Part shown: positions 27,046-35,754 of the stretch, piece after piece | Numbering within the stretch: the stretch's first letter is position 1 | Layout: every line of letters starts with the position of its first letter | Source of the DNA: Nostoc sp. KVJ3 | GTDB lineage: Bacteria; Cyanobacteriota; Cyanobacteriia; Cyanobacteriales; Nostocaceae | Reading direction: 5' to 3' | NCBI RefSeq assembly: GCF_026127265.1 | Contig: NZ_WWFG01000001.1 | Coordinates: 2,829,501 to 2,893,500, forward strand | DNA: 64,000 nt | Notes under the pieces: model-generated | Databases searched by the model: none | Seen by the model: only the letters and a program-made list of their open reading frames with translations | What the model was told of the DNA's origin: nothing | Translations under genes and position numbers: made by a program

Positions 27046-30000
27046 ATGAGTGATTCATCTAATTTAAAAATTATTACTAAAGCGTCCCAAATCATGGCAT
27101 TCCTTGTCGGAGGATTCAGTGTCATTTTGGGATTGGCAGTGATGCTTGCATGGCATACTCACTTTAGTGCCCTGCTCCAAATTCTGACAGATTCTCCTCC
27201 TATATGTTACAACACTGCTTTAGCATTTTCGCTAAATGGCTGGGCATTATTGGCACTGATGAAAAGGTGGCGACGACTGGCAGCCGGATTGAGCTTATTA
27301 GTTATTTTAATTAGCGGCTTGACCTTAGCTGAATATATCTTTCAGGTCAACTTTGGTATTGACCAACTGTTTATACAAGACTACCTGACAGACAGTCTTC
27401 CGAAATCAAACAGCACCTTGAAAATCAGTGAACCTATCCACCAATTTTTGATTAAAGTTGACAGTCCCTTGCCTGGTCGTTCATCCCCCAATACAGCATT
27501 AGGGTTGACTCTATTGGGTCTAGGAACGCTGTGCTTATGTGAAATAACGACGAGAAGGCGTTTGTTAATAGTCGCCGGACTCTCATCAGCAGCAGCGATC
27601 GCCATTGGATTTGTAACATTACTCGGCTACCTTAGTGATGCAATCACAGACTACAAATGGGGATATCTCACAGGCGTAGCGGTTCCGACCGCAATAGGTT
27701 TGCTCATGGTTGGGGTTAGCCTCCAACTTATAGCTTTTGGGAGAGTTGATCGTCTGCCACAATGGTTTGCCTTCAGTATTGGTTTTGGGGTTCTAACTGC
27801 AAATCTCTTCCTCTGGGAAGCAATAAATAGTTGCAAGAATATATTGATTAAGCAGCTATCAAATATTACCGATGAAGTTGAATTGCTGCTATCTCCAGTA
27901 GCTAGCTTAGTACTGCTAGAGGGATTAATACTGAGCTTACTTGTGACGCTAGGTCTCTACTTCGCTCAACTTGCTTGGCAGCAAGCAACCAAGTTAAAAG
28001 AAACAAATCATCACTTGTTAGAGTTTAACTCATTGCTTCAGGCTACCCTAGAATCCACTGCCGATGGCATTCTCGTTCTTGATGCCGAAGGGCAAACAAC
28101 CAACTTCAATACTCAATTTATGCAAATGTGGCAAGTTCCAGACTCGGCACTCAAAACGATGAAATGGGGACAGGAACAGCCCATGTTGTCTTTTCTTGCC
28201 AGTCAACTCCAAAACCCGGAAGCATTTTTGCTAGCGACTAAGCAAATGTTTAACCGCCCAAACTATGAAACTTATGATGTTTGGGAATTTCAGCATGGTC
28301 GGGTTTTTGAATTATATACTCGCCCGCAGTGGATTAGCGATCGCCCCGTCGGACGAGTTTTCAGCTTTCGGGATATCACCAAGCGGCTACACGCAGAAAG
28401 CGCTCTAAAAGAAAGTGAAGAGCGGCTACAACTCTCACTCGAAGGCTCTGGTGATGGTTTATGGGACTGGAAAATTCTCACTGACGAGGTTTATTTTAGT
28501 CCTCGCTGGTTGGAAATGCTGGGATACAGCGTGGGAGAACTCCCAGGTAATATTAACACTTGGCAGGGGTTGATTCATCCTGAAGACCAGCCTTGGGTAA
28601 TGGAAACCTTGAACACTCATTTTCAAGATAGCGAGCATCCTTATAACTTTGATTATCGAGTTCTAACTAAATCCGGCCAATGGAAATGGATTGCCAATTA
28701 CGGCAAAGTTGTCACCCGCGATCGACATGGTAATCCCATGCGGATGGCAGGGACTCATAAAGATATCAGCTTACGCAAGCAAATGGAAGAAGCACTCTTT
28801 CATGAAAAAGAATTGGCGCAAGTCACCTTACATTCCATCGGAGATGCGGTGATTACTACAGATGCAATGGGCAAAATTGAGTATTTTAACCCCGTCGCCG
28901 AAATGCTTACAGGTTGGAATCAGCAAGAGGCACAAGGTTTACCTCTAATAGAAGTCTTTAGAATTTTCCATGAAACGACACGAGAGCCAGCAGAAAATCC
29001 CGTAGAAAAAGCTTTAAAATCAGGACAGATTGTTGGTTTGGCAAATCACACAGTTTTGATGACCCGTGATGATAGCGAAATTGCCATTGATGACTCAGCT
29101 GCTCCAATTCGCGATCGCTACAATCAAATTGTCGGTGCAGTCATGGTATTTCATGATGTCACCCAAAACCGCAACCTCTCCCGTCAACTCTCTTGGCAAG
29201 CGAGTCACGATTCTCTAACTGGGTTAGTAAATCGCCACGAGTTTGAGCAATCCTTAGAACAAGCAGTGATTAGCGCCAGAACACAAAACTTACAACACGC
29301 TTTATGCTATTTGGATTTGGATCAATTCAAGATTGTTAACGATACCTGCGGTCATGCAGCCGGTGATGAACTCTTGCGGCAAGTCACAACACTATTGCAA
29401 ACTAAAATCCGCCAGACAGACGTATTAGCACGACTAGGCGGAGATGAGTTTGGTGTGCTACTTTACCAATGTTCTCTAGAGAAAGCCATAGGGGTTAGTA
29501 ATATATTACGTGAGACTATTCAAGAGTTTCGGTTTGTCTGGCAAGATAATGTTTTTTCTATTGGTGTCAGCATTGGCTTGGTAGAAATTAAAGCGGACAG
29601 TGAGAACCGAGTTAATCTCCTCAGCCATGCCGATGCTGCTTGCTACGCCGCCAAAAATAAGGGACGGAATCGCGTTCATATTTTTCAGTCTGACGATGAA
29701 GAACTCTTACAACAGCGTGGTGAAATGCAGTGGGTGGGAAGGATTAACAAGGCGTTAGCAGAAAATCGCTTTTGCTTATATTCCCAACCCATTGCGGCCA
29801 TTACCTCCACAGCGACACCAGAAAATCATTACGAAATATTGTTACGCTTGCGAGACGAAAAGGGTAATATAGTCGCACCGATGGCATTTATTCCCGCAGC
29901 CGAACGCTATAACCTGATGCCAACAATTGATCGTTGGGTGATCAGCACTCTTTTTAAGCATTGGTCATTGGTAGCAAACGACAGCAAGAATATTTATGCC

Positions 30001-30465
30001 ATCAACTTGTCAGGTACTAGTATCAACGATGAGAAGTTTATTGACTTTTTGCATCAGCAATTTAGTTTATATCAAGTTCCACCAGAATTGATTTGTTTTG
30101 AAATTACAGAAACCGTGGCGATCACTAACTTGACAAAAGCGAGTCAATTCATTCGTGAACTTCAACAGTGCGGCTGCCGTTTTGCCTTAGATGATTTTGG
30201 TAGCGGGATGTCTTCTTTTGCCTATCTTAAAACCCTCCCAGTAGATTATTTGAAAATCGACGGCGGATTTGTTAAAAACATTATCGAGAATTCTGTAGAT
30301 GATGCGATGGTAGAAGCGATTACCCGCATCGGTCATGTTATGGGACTGAAAATGATCGCTGAATTTGTCGAAAATGACGCTATTCTCCAACGAGTTAAAG
30401 CACTCGGTGTTGATTATGCTCAAGGTTTCGGGGTCGCTAAAGCACATCCCATCCTTTGGTATTAA
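27046..30465 (+). CDS. Membrane PAS-GGDEF-EAL cyclic-di-GMP enzyme
   Basis: From ATG 27046 this is 1139 residues; a GTG six codons upstream is the alternative start. The first 310 residues contain about eight hydrophobic segments, forming a membrane sensor domain. Three PAS regions follow (about 320-445, 455-575 and 585-705). The GGDEF motif is intact (798-802), so diguanylate cyclase activity is plausible. The EAL domain reads E930-I-L with ETVA, DDFGSG (D1049, D1050) and LKIDGGF. Key metal residues appear kept, so phosphodiesterase activity is possible too. QGFGVAKAHP replaces the usual QGYLFGKP. Its signal is unknown. Confidence 0.88.
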   Translation: MSDSSNLKIITKASQIMAFLVGGFSVILGLAVMLAWHTHFSALLQILTDSPPICYNTALAFSLNGWALLALMKRWRRLAAGLSLLVILISGLTLAEYIFQVNFGIDQLFIQDYLTDSLPKSNSTLKISEPIHQFLIKVDSPLPGRSSPNTALGLTLLGLGTLCLCEITTRRRLLIVAGLSSAAAIAIGFVTLLGYLSDAITDYKWGYLTGVAVPTAIGLLMVGVSLQLIAFGRVDRLPQWFAFSIGFGVLTANLFLWEAINSCKNILIKQLSNITDEVELLLSPVASLVLLEGLILSLLVTLGLYFAQLAWQQATKLKETNHHLLEFNSLLQATLESTADGILVLDAEGQTTNFNTQFMQMWQVPDSALKTMKWGQEQPMLSFLASQLQNPEAFLLATKQMFNRPNYETYDVWEFQHGRVFELYTRPQWISDRPVGRVFSFRDITKRLHAESALKESEERLQLSLEGSGDGLWDWKILTDEVYFSPRWLEMLGYSVGELPGNINTWQGLIHPEDQPWVMETLNTHFQDSEHPYNFDYRVLTKSGQWKWIANYGKVVTRDRHGNPMRMAGTHKDISLRKQMEEALFHEKELAQVTLHSIGDAVITTDAMGKIEYFNPVAEMLTGWNQQEAQGLPLIEVFRIFHETTREPAENPVEKALKSGQIVGLANHTVLMTRDDSEIAIDDSAAPIRDRYNQIVGAVMVFHDVTQNRNLSRQLSWQASHDSLTGLVNRHEFEQSLEQAVISARTQNLQHALCYLDLDQFKIVNDTCGHAAGDELLRQVTTLLQTKIRQTDVLARLGGDEFGVLLYQCSLEKAIGVSNILRETIQEFRFVWQDNVFSIGVSIGLVEIKADSENRVNLLSHADAACYAAKNKGRNRVHIFQSDDEELLQQRGEMQWVGRINKALAENRFCLYSQPIAAITSTATPENHYEILLRLRDEKGNIVAPMAFIPAAERYNLMPTIDRWVISTLFKHWSLVANDSKNIYAINLSGTSINDEKFIDFLHQQFSLYQVPPELICFEITETVAITNLTKASQFIRELQQCGCRFALDDFGSGMSSFAYLKTLPVDYLKIDGGFVKNIIENSVDDAMVEAITRIGHVMGLKMIAEFVENDAILQRVKALGVDYAQGFGVAKAHPILWY

Positions 30466-30510
30466 ATTAATTCGTATTATTTTAAGTACTTGGACAAAAT
30501 TAATTACACA

Positions 30511-30572
30511 ATGTCATTGCGAATGAAGCAATTCGCTTGCGGTTGGGATTGCAACGCTTTGCTCGCAATGAC
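30511..30572. repeat. Dispersed repeat (CATTGCGAATGAAGCAATTCGC type)
   Basis: ATGTCATTGCGAATGAAGCAATTCGC and TTGCAACGCTTTGCTCGCAATGAC form an imperfect inverted repeat. Related sequence is found at 8858-8882, 11619-11690 and 40385-40507. Confidence 0.6.
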
Positions 30573-30595
30573 TATAAATATTTTTGTGCAACTAC

Positions 30596-31219
30596 TTACA
30601 TCGTCGTCCCAGCGCCAAAAATTTGCTCTGCGGTCAAATTCAACTGTGGAAAAGTTGCCGACTGGATACGGTCATCTCCTCGAAATTTACTAACGCGATA
30701 CTCACCTTCTTCTAAAGCGCAAACCAAAATAGTAGGTTGTTTGGGCTTGCCAATAAATTCTCTACCACCCAGTGCAGCATAATCAATAATCCAGTATTCA
30801 GGAATTCCCATTTGTTCATAATCGGCGTATTTTTTCAGATAATCATCACGCCAATTTGTACTCACCACCTCAACCACTAGAGAAATAGATGCTGCTTGAG
30901 TAACAGTTGATTCTTTTTTCCACAGAGGTTCATTAACTAAATTCGGAAGATTTAAGAGTAGGACATCTGGCGAGTAAGCTGATTCGTTCTCAACTGGTTT
31001 AACTAATACTGTTTTTGGTATGCCATAGGGTAGGCTGAGGCGACTATATTCTAAAGTGATTTTTGTAGATAGAAATACAACAATTTCTTCATGGTCGCCT
31101 GTAGGTTGGGGCATCTCAATTATGACTCCATCACGTAATTCATAACGTTTCCCTGTGTTATCTGGATATTTAGCAACGAATTCGTCAAATGTAACCAGTT
31201 TGCTTAAGGCTTGAGTCAT
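30596..31219 (-). CDS. Uma2-family (DUF820) putative endonuclease
   Basis: A 207-residue member of the Uma2 family, which has a PD-(D/E)xK nuclease-like fold and is greatly expanded in cyanobacteria. Visible family segments are FDEFVAKYPDNTGKRYELRDG, SPDVLLLN, SLVVEVVSTNWRDDYLKKYADYEQMGIPEYWIID, giving the D...ExV...K arrangement. The biological role is not established. It converges on the c-di-GMP gene and ends in a region of repeat DNA. A second, clearly different Uma2 gene lies at 53241-53891. Confidence 0.85.
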   Translation of the reverse strand: MTQALSKLVTFDEFVAKYPDNTGKRYELRDGVIIEMPQPTGDHEEIVVFLSTKITLEYSRLSLPYGIPKTVLVKPVENESAYSPDVLLLNLPNLVNEPLWKKESTVTQAASISLVVEVVSTNWRDDYLKKYADYEQMGIPEYWIIDYAALGGREFIGKPKQPTILVCALEEGEYRVSKFRGDDRIQSATFPQLNLTAEQIFGAGTTM

Positions 31220-31467
31220 GGCTAATTACTCTATGGCTGGCATTGGTAGAAATCGTGTGCCCATTTTCGCAACTTTACTTTCATTTAATTCATCAATATT
31301 AATACTTACTATTTGGTATAAATTAATTCAATTTAAATTGCAAAATTGTAATATTGAGCAGCTAATTTTTAACTAAAAGATTAGAATTTGGGTGGTAGCT
31401 TCCCCAAATTATATATATAAAACTAGGAAGCCAACAGTCAAGCTATTTTTTAACGGGAGGTCAGGTA

Positions 31468-32835
31468 ATGGCGATCGCCACCATTAATCCCGCCACTGGG
31501 GAAACTTGTCAAACCTTTGAGCCGCTCAAAGATGCAGAAATTACCGCTAAACTCGATTTAGCTAATCAGACTTTTGAGGAGTATCGTCAAACTAGTTTTT
31601 CGGTGCGATCGCAATGGCTGCAAAAAGCTGCTGATATTTTAGAGCAAGACAAAGCAGAATTTGCGAAGTTAATGACTCTAGAAATGGGTAAGCCATTGAA
31701 AGCTGCGATCGCAGAAGTCGAAAAATGCGCCGCCGTTTGTCGCTACTATGCCGAACACGCCCCTAGTTTTTTAGCTGATGTCAGTGTAAAAACTGATGCC
31801 AGCCAGAGTTTTGTACGTTATCAACCAATGGGGGCAATTCTCGCGGTGATGCCGTGGAATTTCCCCTTTTGGCAAGTGTTCCGCTTTGCTGCACCAGCAC
31901 TCATGGCGGGAAATGTCGGCTTACTCAAACACGCTTCTAATGTACCGCAGTGCGCCTTGGCAATTGAAGATATTATCCGCCGCGCAGGTTTTCCTGAAGG
32001 TGCGTTTCAAACTCTATTAATTGGTGCTTCCAAAGTCGCCGACTTAATGGCTGATGACCGCGTAAAAGCTGCCACATTAACCGGAAGCGAACCAGCAGGT
32101 ATATCCCTCGCCGTTGCCGCCGGCAAACAAATTAAAAAAACAGTTTTGGAATTAGGAGGAAGTGACCCGTTTATTGTGTTAGAAAGTGCTGACTTAGAGA
32201 CAGCAGTTGTCACAGCTACTACAGCGCGGATGTTGAATAACGGGCAATCATGTATTGCAGCGAAACGTTTTATTATCGCCGAAGCGATCGCCGATAAATT
32301 TGAAAAATTGCTTTTAGAAAAATTTGAGGCGCTAAAAGTAGGCGATCCTATGGAACCGGATACCGATTTGGGGCCACTAGCAACACCTGGTATTCTCCAG
32401 GATTTAGACCAACAAGTACAAGCTGCTACAAAAAGTGGTGGTAAAGTCCTCATCGGCGGACATCCTTTATCAGATCGTCCAGGGAACTTTTATCCGCCAA
32501 CGATTATCATAGATATCCCGCCAGAAGCAGCAATTGCTAAAGAAGAATTCTTTGGCCCGGTAGCCTTGTTATTTCGGGTTCCAGATATCGATGCTGCCAT
32601 TAAACTCGCTAATGACAGCCCCTTTGGATTAGGTGCAAGCGCTTGGACAACCAACGACCAAGAAAGCGATCGCTTAGTTGAAGAAATCGAAGCCGGTGCC
32701 GTATTTATCAACAGTATGGTTACATCCGATCCTCGGTTGCCCTTCGGTGGCATCAAGCGTTCTGGATATGGCAGAGAATTGAGTATCCAAGGTATACATG
32801 AGTTTGTCAATGTGAAAACCGTGTGGGTGAAGTGA
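31468..32835 (+). CDS. Succinate-semialdehyde dehydrogenase
   Basis: A 455-residue aldehyde dehydrogenase, length typical for the cyanobacterial SSADH branch. General base E228 (LELGGSDPF) and nucleophile C262 (NNGQSCIAAKRF) are intact, and the N-terminus INPATGETCQTFEPL is typical. A GGGAGG site precedes the ATG. The next gene, 170 bp downstream on the same strand, is a 2-oxoglutarate decarboxylase-like enzyme. In Synechococcus sp. PCC 7002 this pair converts 2-oxoglutarate to succinate via succinic semialdehyde, closing the TCA cycle that lacks 2-oxoglutarate dehydrogenase. The context makes SSADH the best reading. Confidence 0.9.
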   Translation: MAIATINPATGETCQTFEPLKDAEITAKLDLANQTFEEYRQTSFSVRSQWLQKAADILEQDKAEFAKLMTLEMGKPLKAAIAEVEKCAAVCRYYAEHAPSFLADVSVKTDASQSFVRYQPMGAILAVMPWNFPFWQVFRFAAPALMAGNVGLLKHASNVPQCALAIEDIIRRAGFPEGAFQTLLIGASKVADLMADDRVKAATLTGSEPAGISLAVAAGKQIKKTVLELGGSDPFIVLESADLETAVVTATTARMLNNGQSCIAAKRFIIAEAIADKFEKLLLEKFEALKVGDPMEPDTDLGPLATPGILQDLDQQVQAATKSGGKVLIGGHPLSDRPGNFYPPTIIIDIPPEAAIAKEEFFGPVALLFRVPDIDAAIKLANDSPFGLGASAWTTNDQESDRLVEEIEAGAVFINSMVTSDPRLPFGGIKRSGYGRELSIQGIHEFVNVKTVWVK

Positions 32836-32851
32836 TTATGGGTAGGGAATG

Positions 32852-32982
32852 GGGGAGATGGGGGAGATGAGGGAGATGAGGGGGACAAGGGGGAATTATT
32901 GAATAGTCTCTTCCTTGTCTCCCCCCTCTTCCTTGTCTCCCTTGTCTCTTCATTTATGCCCAATTCCCAATTCCCATTATTT
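32852..32982. repeat. Purine/pyrimidine hairpin repeat between SSADH and decarboxylase
   Basis: GGGGGAGATGGGGGAGATGA-type purine repeats face CTTGTCTCCC-type pyrimidine repeats (CTTCCTTGTCTCCC twice), followed by TGCCCAATTCCCAATTCCCA. The same style is found at 57836-57953 and inside two coding genes. Confidence 0.7.
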
Positions 32983-33005
32983 ATTGTCAATAGTTAGGAA
33001 ATAAA

Positions 33006-34649
33006 ATGAATACAGCAGAATTATTGGTGCAGTGCCTAGAAAATGAAGGAGTACAATATATTTTTGGACTCCCTGGCGAAGAAAATTTGCACGTTTTAGA
33101 AGCGCTAAAACATTCTTCCATTAAATTTATTACGACTCGTCATGAACAGGGTGCGGCATTCATGGCCGATGTCTACGGACGCTTAACCGGAAAAGCCGGA
33201 GTATGTCTTTCTACTCTAGGCCCTGGGGCAACTAACTTAATGACTGGGGTAGCAGATGCTAACCTCGATGGTGCGCCCTTAGTGGCGATTACCGGTCAAG
33301 TGGGAACAGATAGAATGCACATTGAATCCCATCAATATTTAGATTTGGTGGCAATGTTTGCCCCTGTTACCAAGTGGAATAAGCAGATTGTACGACCAAG
33401 TATTACACCCGAAGTAGTACGGAAAGCATTTAAGCGATCGCAATCAGAAAAACCCGGTGCAGTTCACATCGATTTACCAGAAAATATTGCCGCCATGCCT
33501 GTAGAAGGCAAACCTTTGCGTAAGGATAATAGCGAAAAAACTTATGCATCTTTTGCTAGCATTCGGGCAGCAGCAGCCGCAATTTGCCAAGCAGTTAACC
33601 CATTAATCTTAGTCGGAAATGGAGCAATTCGCGCTCACGCAAGTGATGCAGTCACGCAATTTGCCACATTACTGAATATACCAGTTGCTAATACCTTCAT
33701 GGGTAAAGGTGTGATTCCCTACACACATCAATTAGCTTTGTGGTCAGTGGGATTACAGCAAAGAGATTTTATTACCTGTGCCTTTGACAACACAGATTTA
33801 GTAATCGCGATCGGCTATGATTTGATTGAGTTTTCTCCCAAGAAATGGAATCGGAATGGTGAAATTCCCATTGTGCATATTGGGGTAAGTCCGGCAGAAA
33901 TTGATAGTAGTTATATTCCCAACGCCGAAGTTGTGGGAGATATTTCCGATTCCCTTTATGAAATTTTAAAATTAGCAGATAGACAAGGTAAACCCGATCC
34001 CTTTGCTATTAGCTTAAGGTCAGAGATTCGGGCTGATTACGAACAGTATGCCCATGATGATGGATTTCCCATTAAGCCGCAAAAGTTAATTTATGACTTA
34101 CGCCAAGTAATGGGCCCAGATGATATCGTTATCTCTGATGTTGGCGCACATAAAATGTGGATGGCGCGTCATTATCATTGCCATAGCCCCAATACTTGTA
34201 TAATTTCTAATGGCTTCGCAGCTATGGGTATTGCTATTCCTGGCGCTTTAGCAGCAAAACTCGTTCATCCTAAACGCAAAGTTGTTGCTGTCACAGGTGA
34301 TGGCGGCTTTATGATGAATTCTCAAGAATTAGAAACAGCCTTGCGTGTCGGAACACCCTTTGTCACCATAATCTTCAATGACGGTGGCTATGGTTTAATT
34401 GAGTGGAAACAAGAAAATCAATTTGGTAAAGGAAACTCATCATTTGTACATTTTAGCAATCCTGATTTTGTTAAATTTGCCGAAAGCATGGGTTTAAAAG
34501 GCTACCGAGTTGAATCGGCCTTAGATTTGATTCCCACTTTAAAAGAAGCCCTCGCTCAAGATGTACCCGCCGTGATAGATTGTCCGGTAGATTATCGGGA
34601 GAATCACCGCTTTAGTCAAAAAGCCGGCGAGTTGAGTTGTACGGTGTAA
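33006..34649 (+). CDS. 2-oxoglutarate decarboxylase-like ThDP enzyme
   Basis: A 547-residue thiamine diphosphate enzyme that resembles acetolactate synthase. The catalytic Glu is E47 in TRHEQGAAFMADVYGR. The ThDP-Mg motif is G431-D-G433 with N in IIFNDGGYG. The start TAELLVQCLENEGVQYIFGLPGEEN is typical. Proteins annotated as acetolactate synthase but adjacent to SSADH were shown in Synechococcus PCC 7002 to decarboxylate 2-oxoglutarate to succinic semialdehyde. The neighbour here fits that role. A true acetolactate synthase would normally pair with a small IlvN subunit, which is absent. The assignment rests on context plus similarity. Confidence 0.88.
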   Translation: MNTAELLVQCLENEGVQYIFGLPGEENLHVLEALKHSSIKFITTRHEQGAAFMADVYGRLTGKAGVCLSTLGPGATNLMTGVADANLDGAPLVAITGQVGTDRMHIESHQYLDLVAMFAPVTKWNKQIVRPSITPEVVRKAFKRSQSEKPGAVHIDLPENIAAMPVEGKPLRKDNSEKTYASFASIRAAAAAICQAVNPLILVGNGAIRAHASDAVTQFATLLNIPVANTFMGKGVIPYTHQLALWSVGLQQRDFITCAFDNTDLVIAIGYDLIEFSPKKWNRNGEIPIVHIGVSPAEIDSSYIPNAEVVGDISDSLYEILKLADRQGKPDPFAISLRSEIRADYEQYAHDDGFPIKPQKLIYDLRQVMGPDDIVISDVGAHKMWMARHYHCHSPNTCIISNGFAAMGIAIPGALAAKLVHPKRKVVAVTGDGGFMMNSQELETALRVGTPFVTIIFNDGGYGLIEWKQENQFGKGNSSFVHFSNPDFVKFAESMGLKGYRVESALDLIPTLKEALAQDVPAVIDCPVDYRENHRFSQKAGELSCTV

Positions 34650-34743
34650 AAAGTTAGAATTTAAGAGTTAAGAGTTAAGAGTTAGGAGTTATTTATTCCT
34701 AACTCCTTTAGTGTTTTGGTAGGTTGCGTTACGCCAAAGGCTA

Positions 34744-34951
34744 AGAGGTTGTTTGAAAAGTATTTACCTGTGATTTTACGCACTTGTTGATCCTCCCTAA
34801 CCCCCTTAAAAAGCTACGGTGTACACCAAAGTCCCCCTTTTTAAGGGGAGCCACTGCGTTGGGCGGGTTCCCCGACTTGAAGCACGTGGCGTGGATTTAG
34901 GGGGATCTAAAACATTTTGCTACTAAGAAAAGGACTTTTCAAACATCCTCT
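34744..34951. repeat. MITE-like element, family D, second copy
   Basis: Left end AGAGGTTGTTTGAAAAGT and right end ACTTTTCAAACATCCTCT match the element at 9756-9917. The interior contains CTACGGTGTACACCAAAGTCCC and CCCTTTTTAAGGGG hairpin parts. A short tandem AAGAGTTA repeat lies just upstream at 34664-34695. Confidence 0.8.
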
Positions 34952-35122
34952 AAGACTCAATTCCAACTAAAAACTCGTTGACTTCTGACGTTTTACTTAA
35001 ATATCTAACTTAAAGCTATATCAGCTTACTACTTATGATAGTTACTCAAACTCACTTGGATAAGTGAAAGTAATGAAAGTGATGAGTAAGAGTAAATATA
35101 CTTAGCAACTGAGGTTCGAAGC

Positions 35123-35362
35123 ATGGACTCGACAGGTAAGGTTCAATTTGTGGACTCGTCCTGGTGCGTTCCACTGCCATTGAAGGAGTATGCAATGAGT
35201 CGAGTGACTGTCTACTTTTATAGTGATGGATGGGTTCCAATTAAATATTGTTCTTTGCAAAAGGCAATTTTGCTTTACTACAAAGCAAATCTAGAAGGCA
35301 AAGAGATTTTATTATTTCCTGCTGATTTAGACCCTAATAACTTCTCCAACTCTTTTAATTAA
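35123..35362 (+). CDS. Small hypothetical protein
   Basis: A 79-residue frame starting at ATG 35123 with GAGG nine bases upstream. An internal ATG (35194) is an alternative start giving the better-looking part: SRVTVYFYSDGWVPIKYCSL, then KAILLYYKANLEGKEILLFP. The composition looks protein-like and the frame ends 53 bases before a 36-bp palindrome that could terminate it. I do not recognise a family. It may be a real small gene or a chance frame. Confidence 0.4.
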   Translation: MDSTGKVQFVDSSWCVPLPLKEYAMSRVTVYFYSDGWVPIKYCSLQKAILLYYKANLEGKEILLFPADLDPNNFSNSFN

Positions 35363-35415
35363 AATGCATTGAAGTAAACGATTTAAAAAAATCTTGGCGA
35401 CAAATGAATCAGCGA

Positions 35416-35451
35416 TAAAGGCGTACATCTATATATAGATGTACGCCTTTA
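35416..35451. terminator. Perfect 36-bp palindrome
   Basis: TAAAGGCGTACATCTATA is followed exactly by its reverse complement TATAGATGTACGCCTTTA, with no loop bases. It is downstream of the small hypothetical gene and could act as a terminator hairpin or a dimeric-protein binding site. Confidence 0.5.
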
Positions 35452-35652
35452 CTTATAAATAGATAGAGCGGATGTATGAGCCAGATACACAACTACGGGA
35501 TTTTGAAAATGTGCGTTTGACATGGAGCGGAGCGGAACATGGGTTGAGAGCAACGCCATAAAGGGCGCTCTTACTGGGGCGGAGTCTGAGAGCTTCTCCG
35601 TCTCAGTTATTCCCCCCTGCTCCCCTGCCTCTTTTCACCTCATGAATGAATT

Positions 35653-35741
35653 AGACATCTCCAGAAATTAAATATGCGTCATCCACAACCCTTGTAGAGA
35701 TGTAGCAGTGCTACGTCTCTACATTTTTTTTGGAGATGTCT
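35653..35741. repeat. MITE-like element, family B, second copy
   Basis: Starts AGACATCTCCAGAAATTAAATATGCG like 16447, has the GTAGAGATGTAGCAGTGCTACGTCTCTAC centre, and ends TTTTGGAGATGTCT, so here both ends are good inverted repeats. It abuts the 3' end of the peptidoglycan-binding gene. Confidence 0.8.
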
Positions 35742-35754
35742 ATTGCATAAAGAT

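Noticed and set aside
33006..34649. Labelling the ThDP enzyme simply as acetolactate synthase large subunit
   Set aside because: Adjacent SSADH and absence of a small subunit gene favour the 2-oxoglutarate decarboxylase role.
35052..35240. 62-residue minus-strand frame opposite the small hypothetical gene
   Set aside because: No ribosome site and an unlikely residue composition; the plus-strand frame is more plausible.
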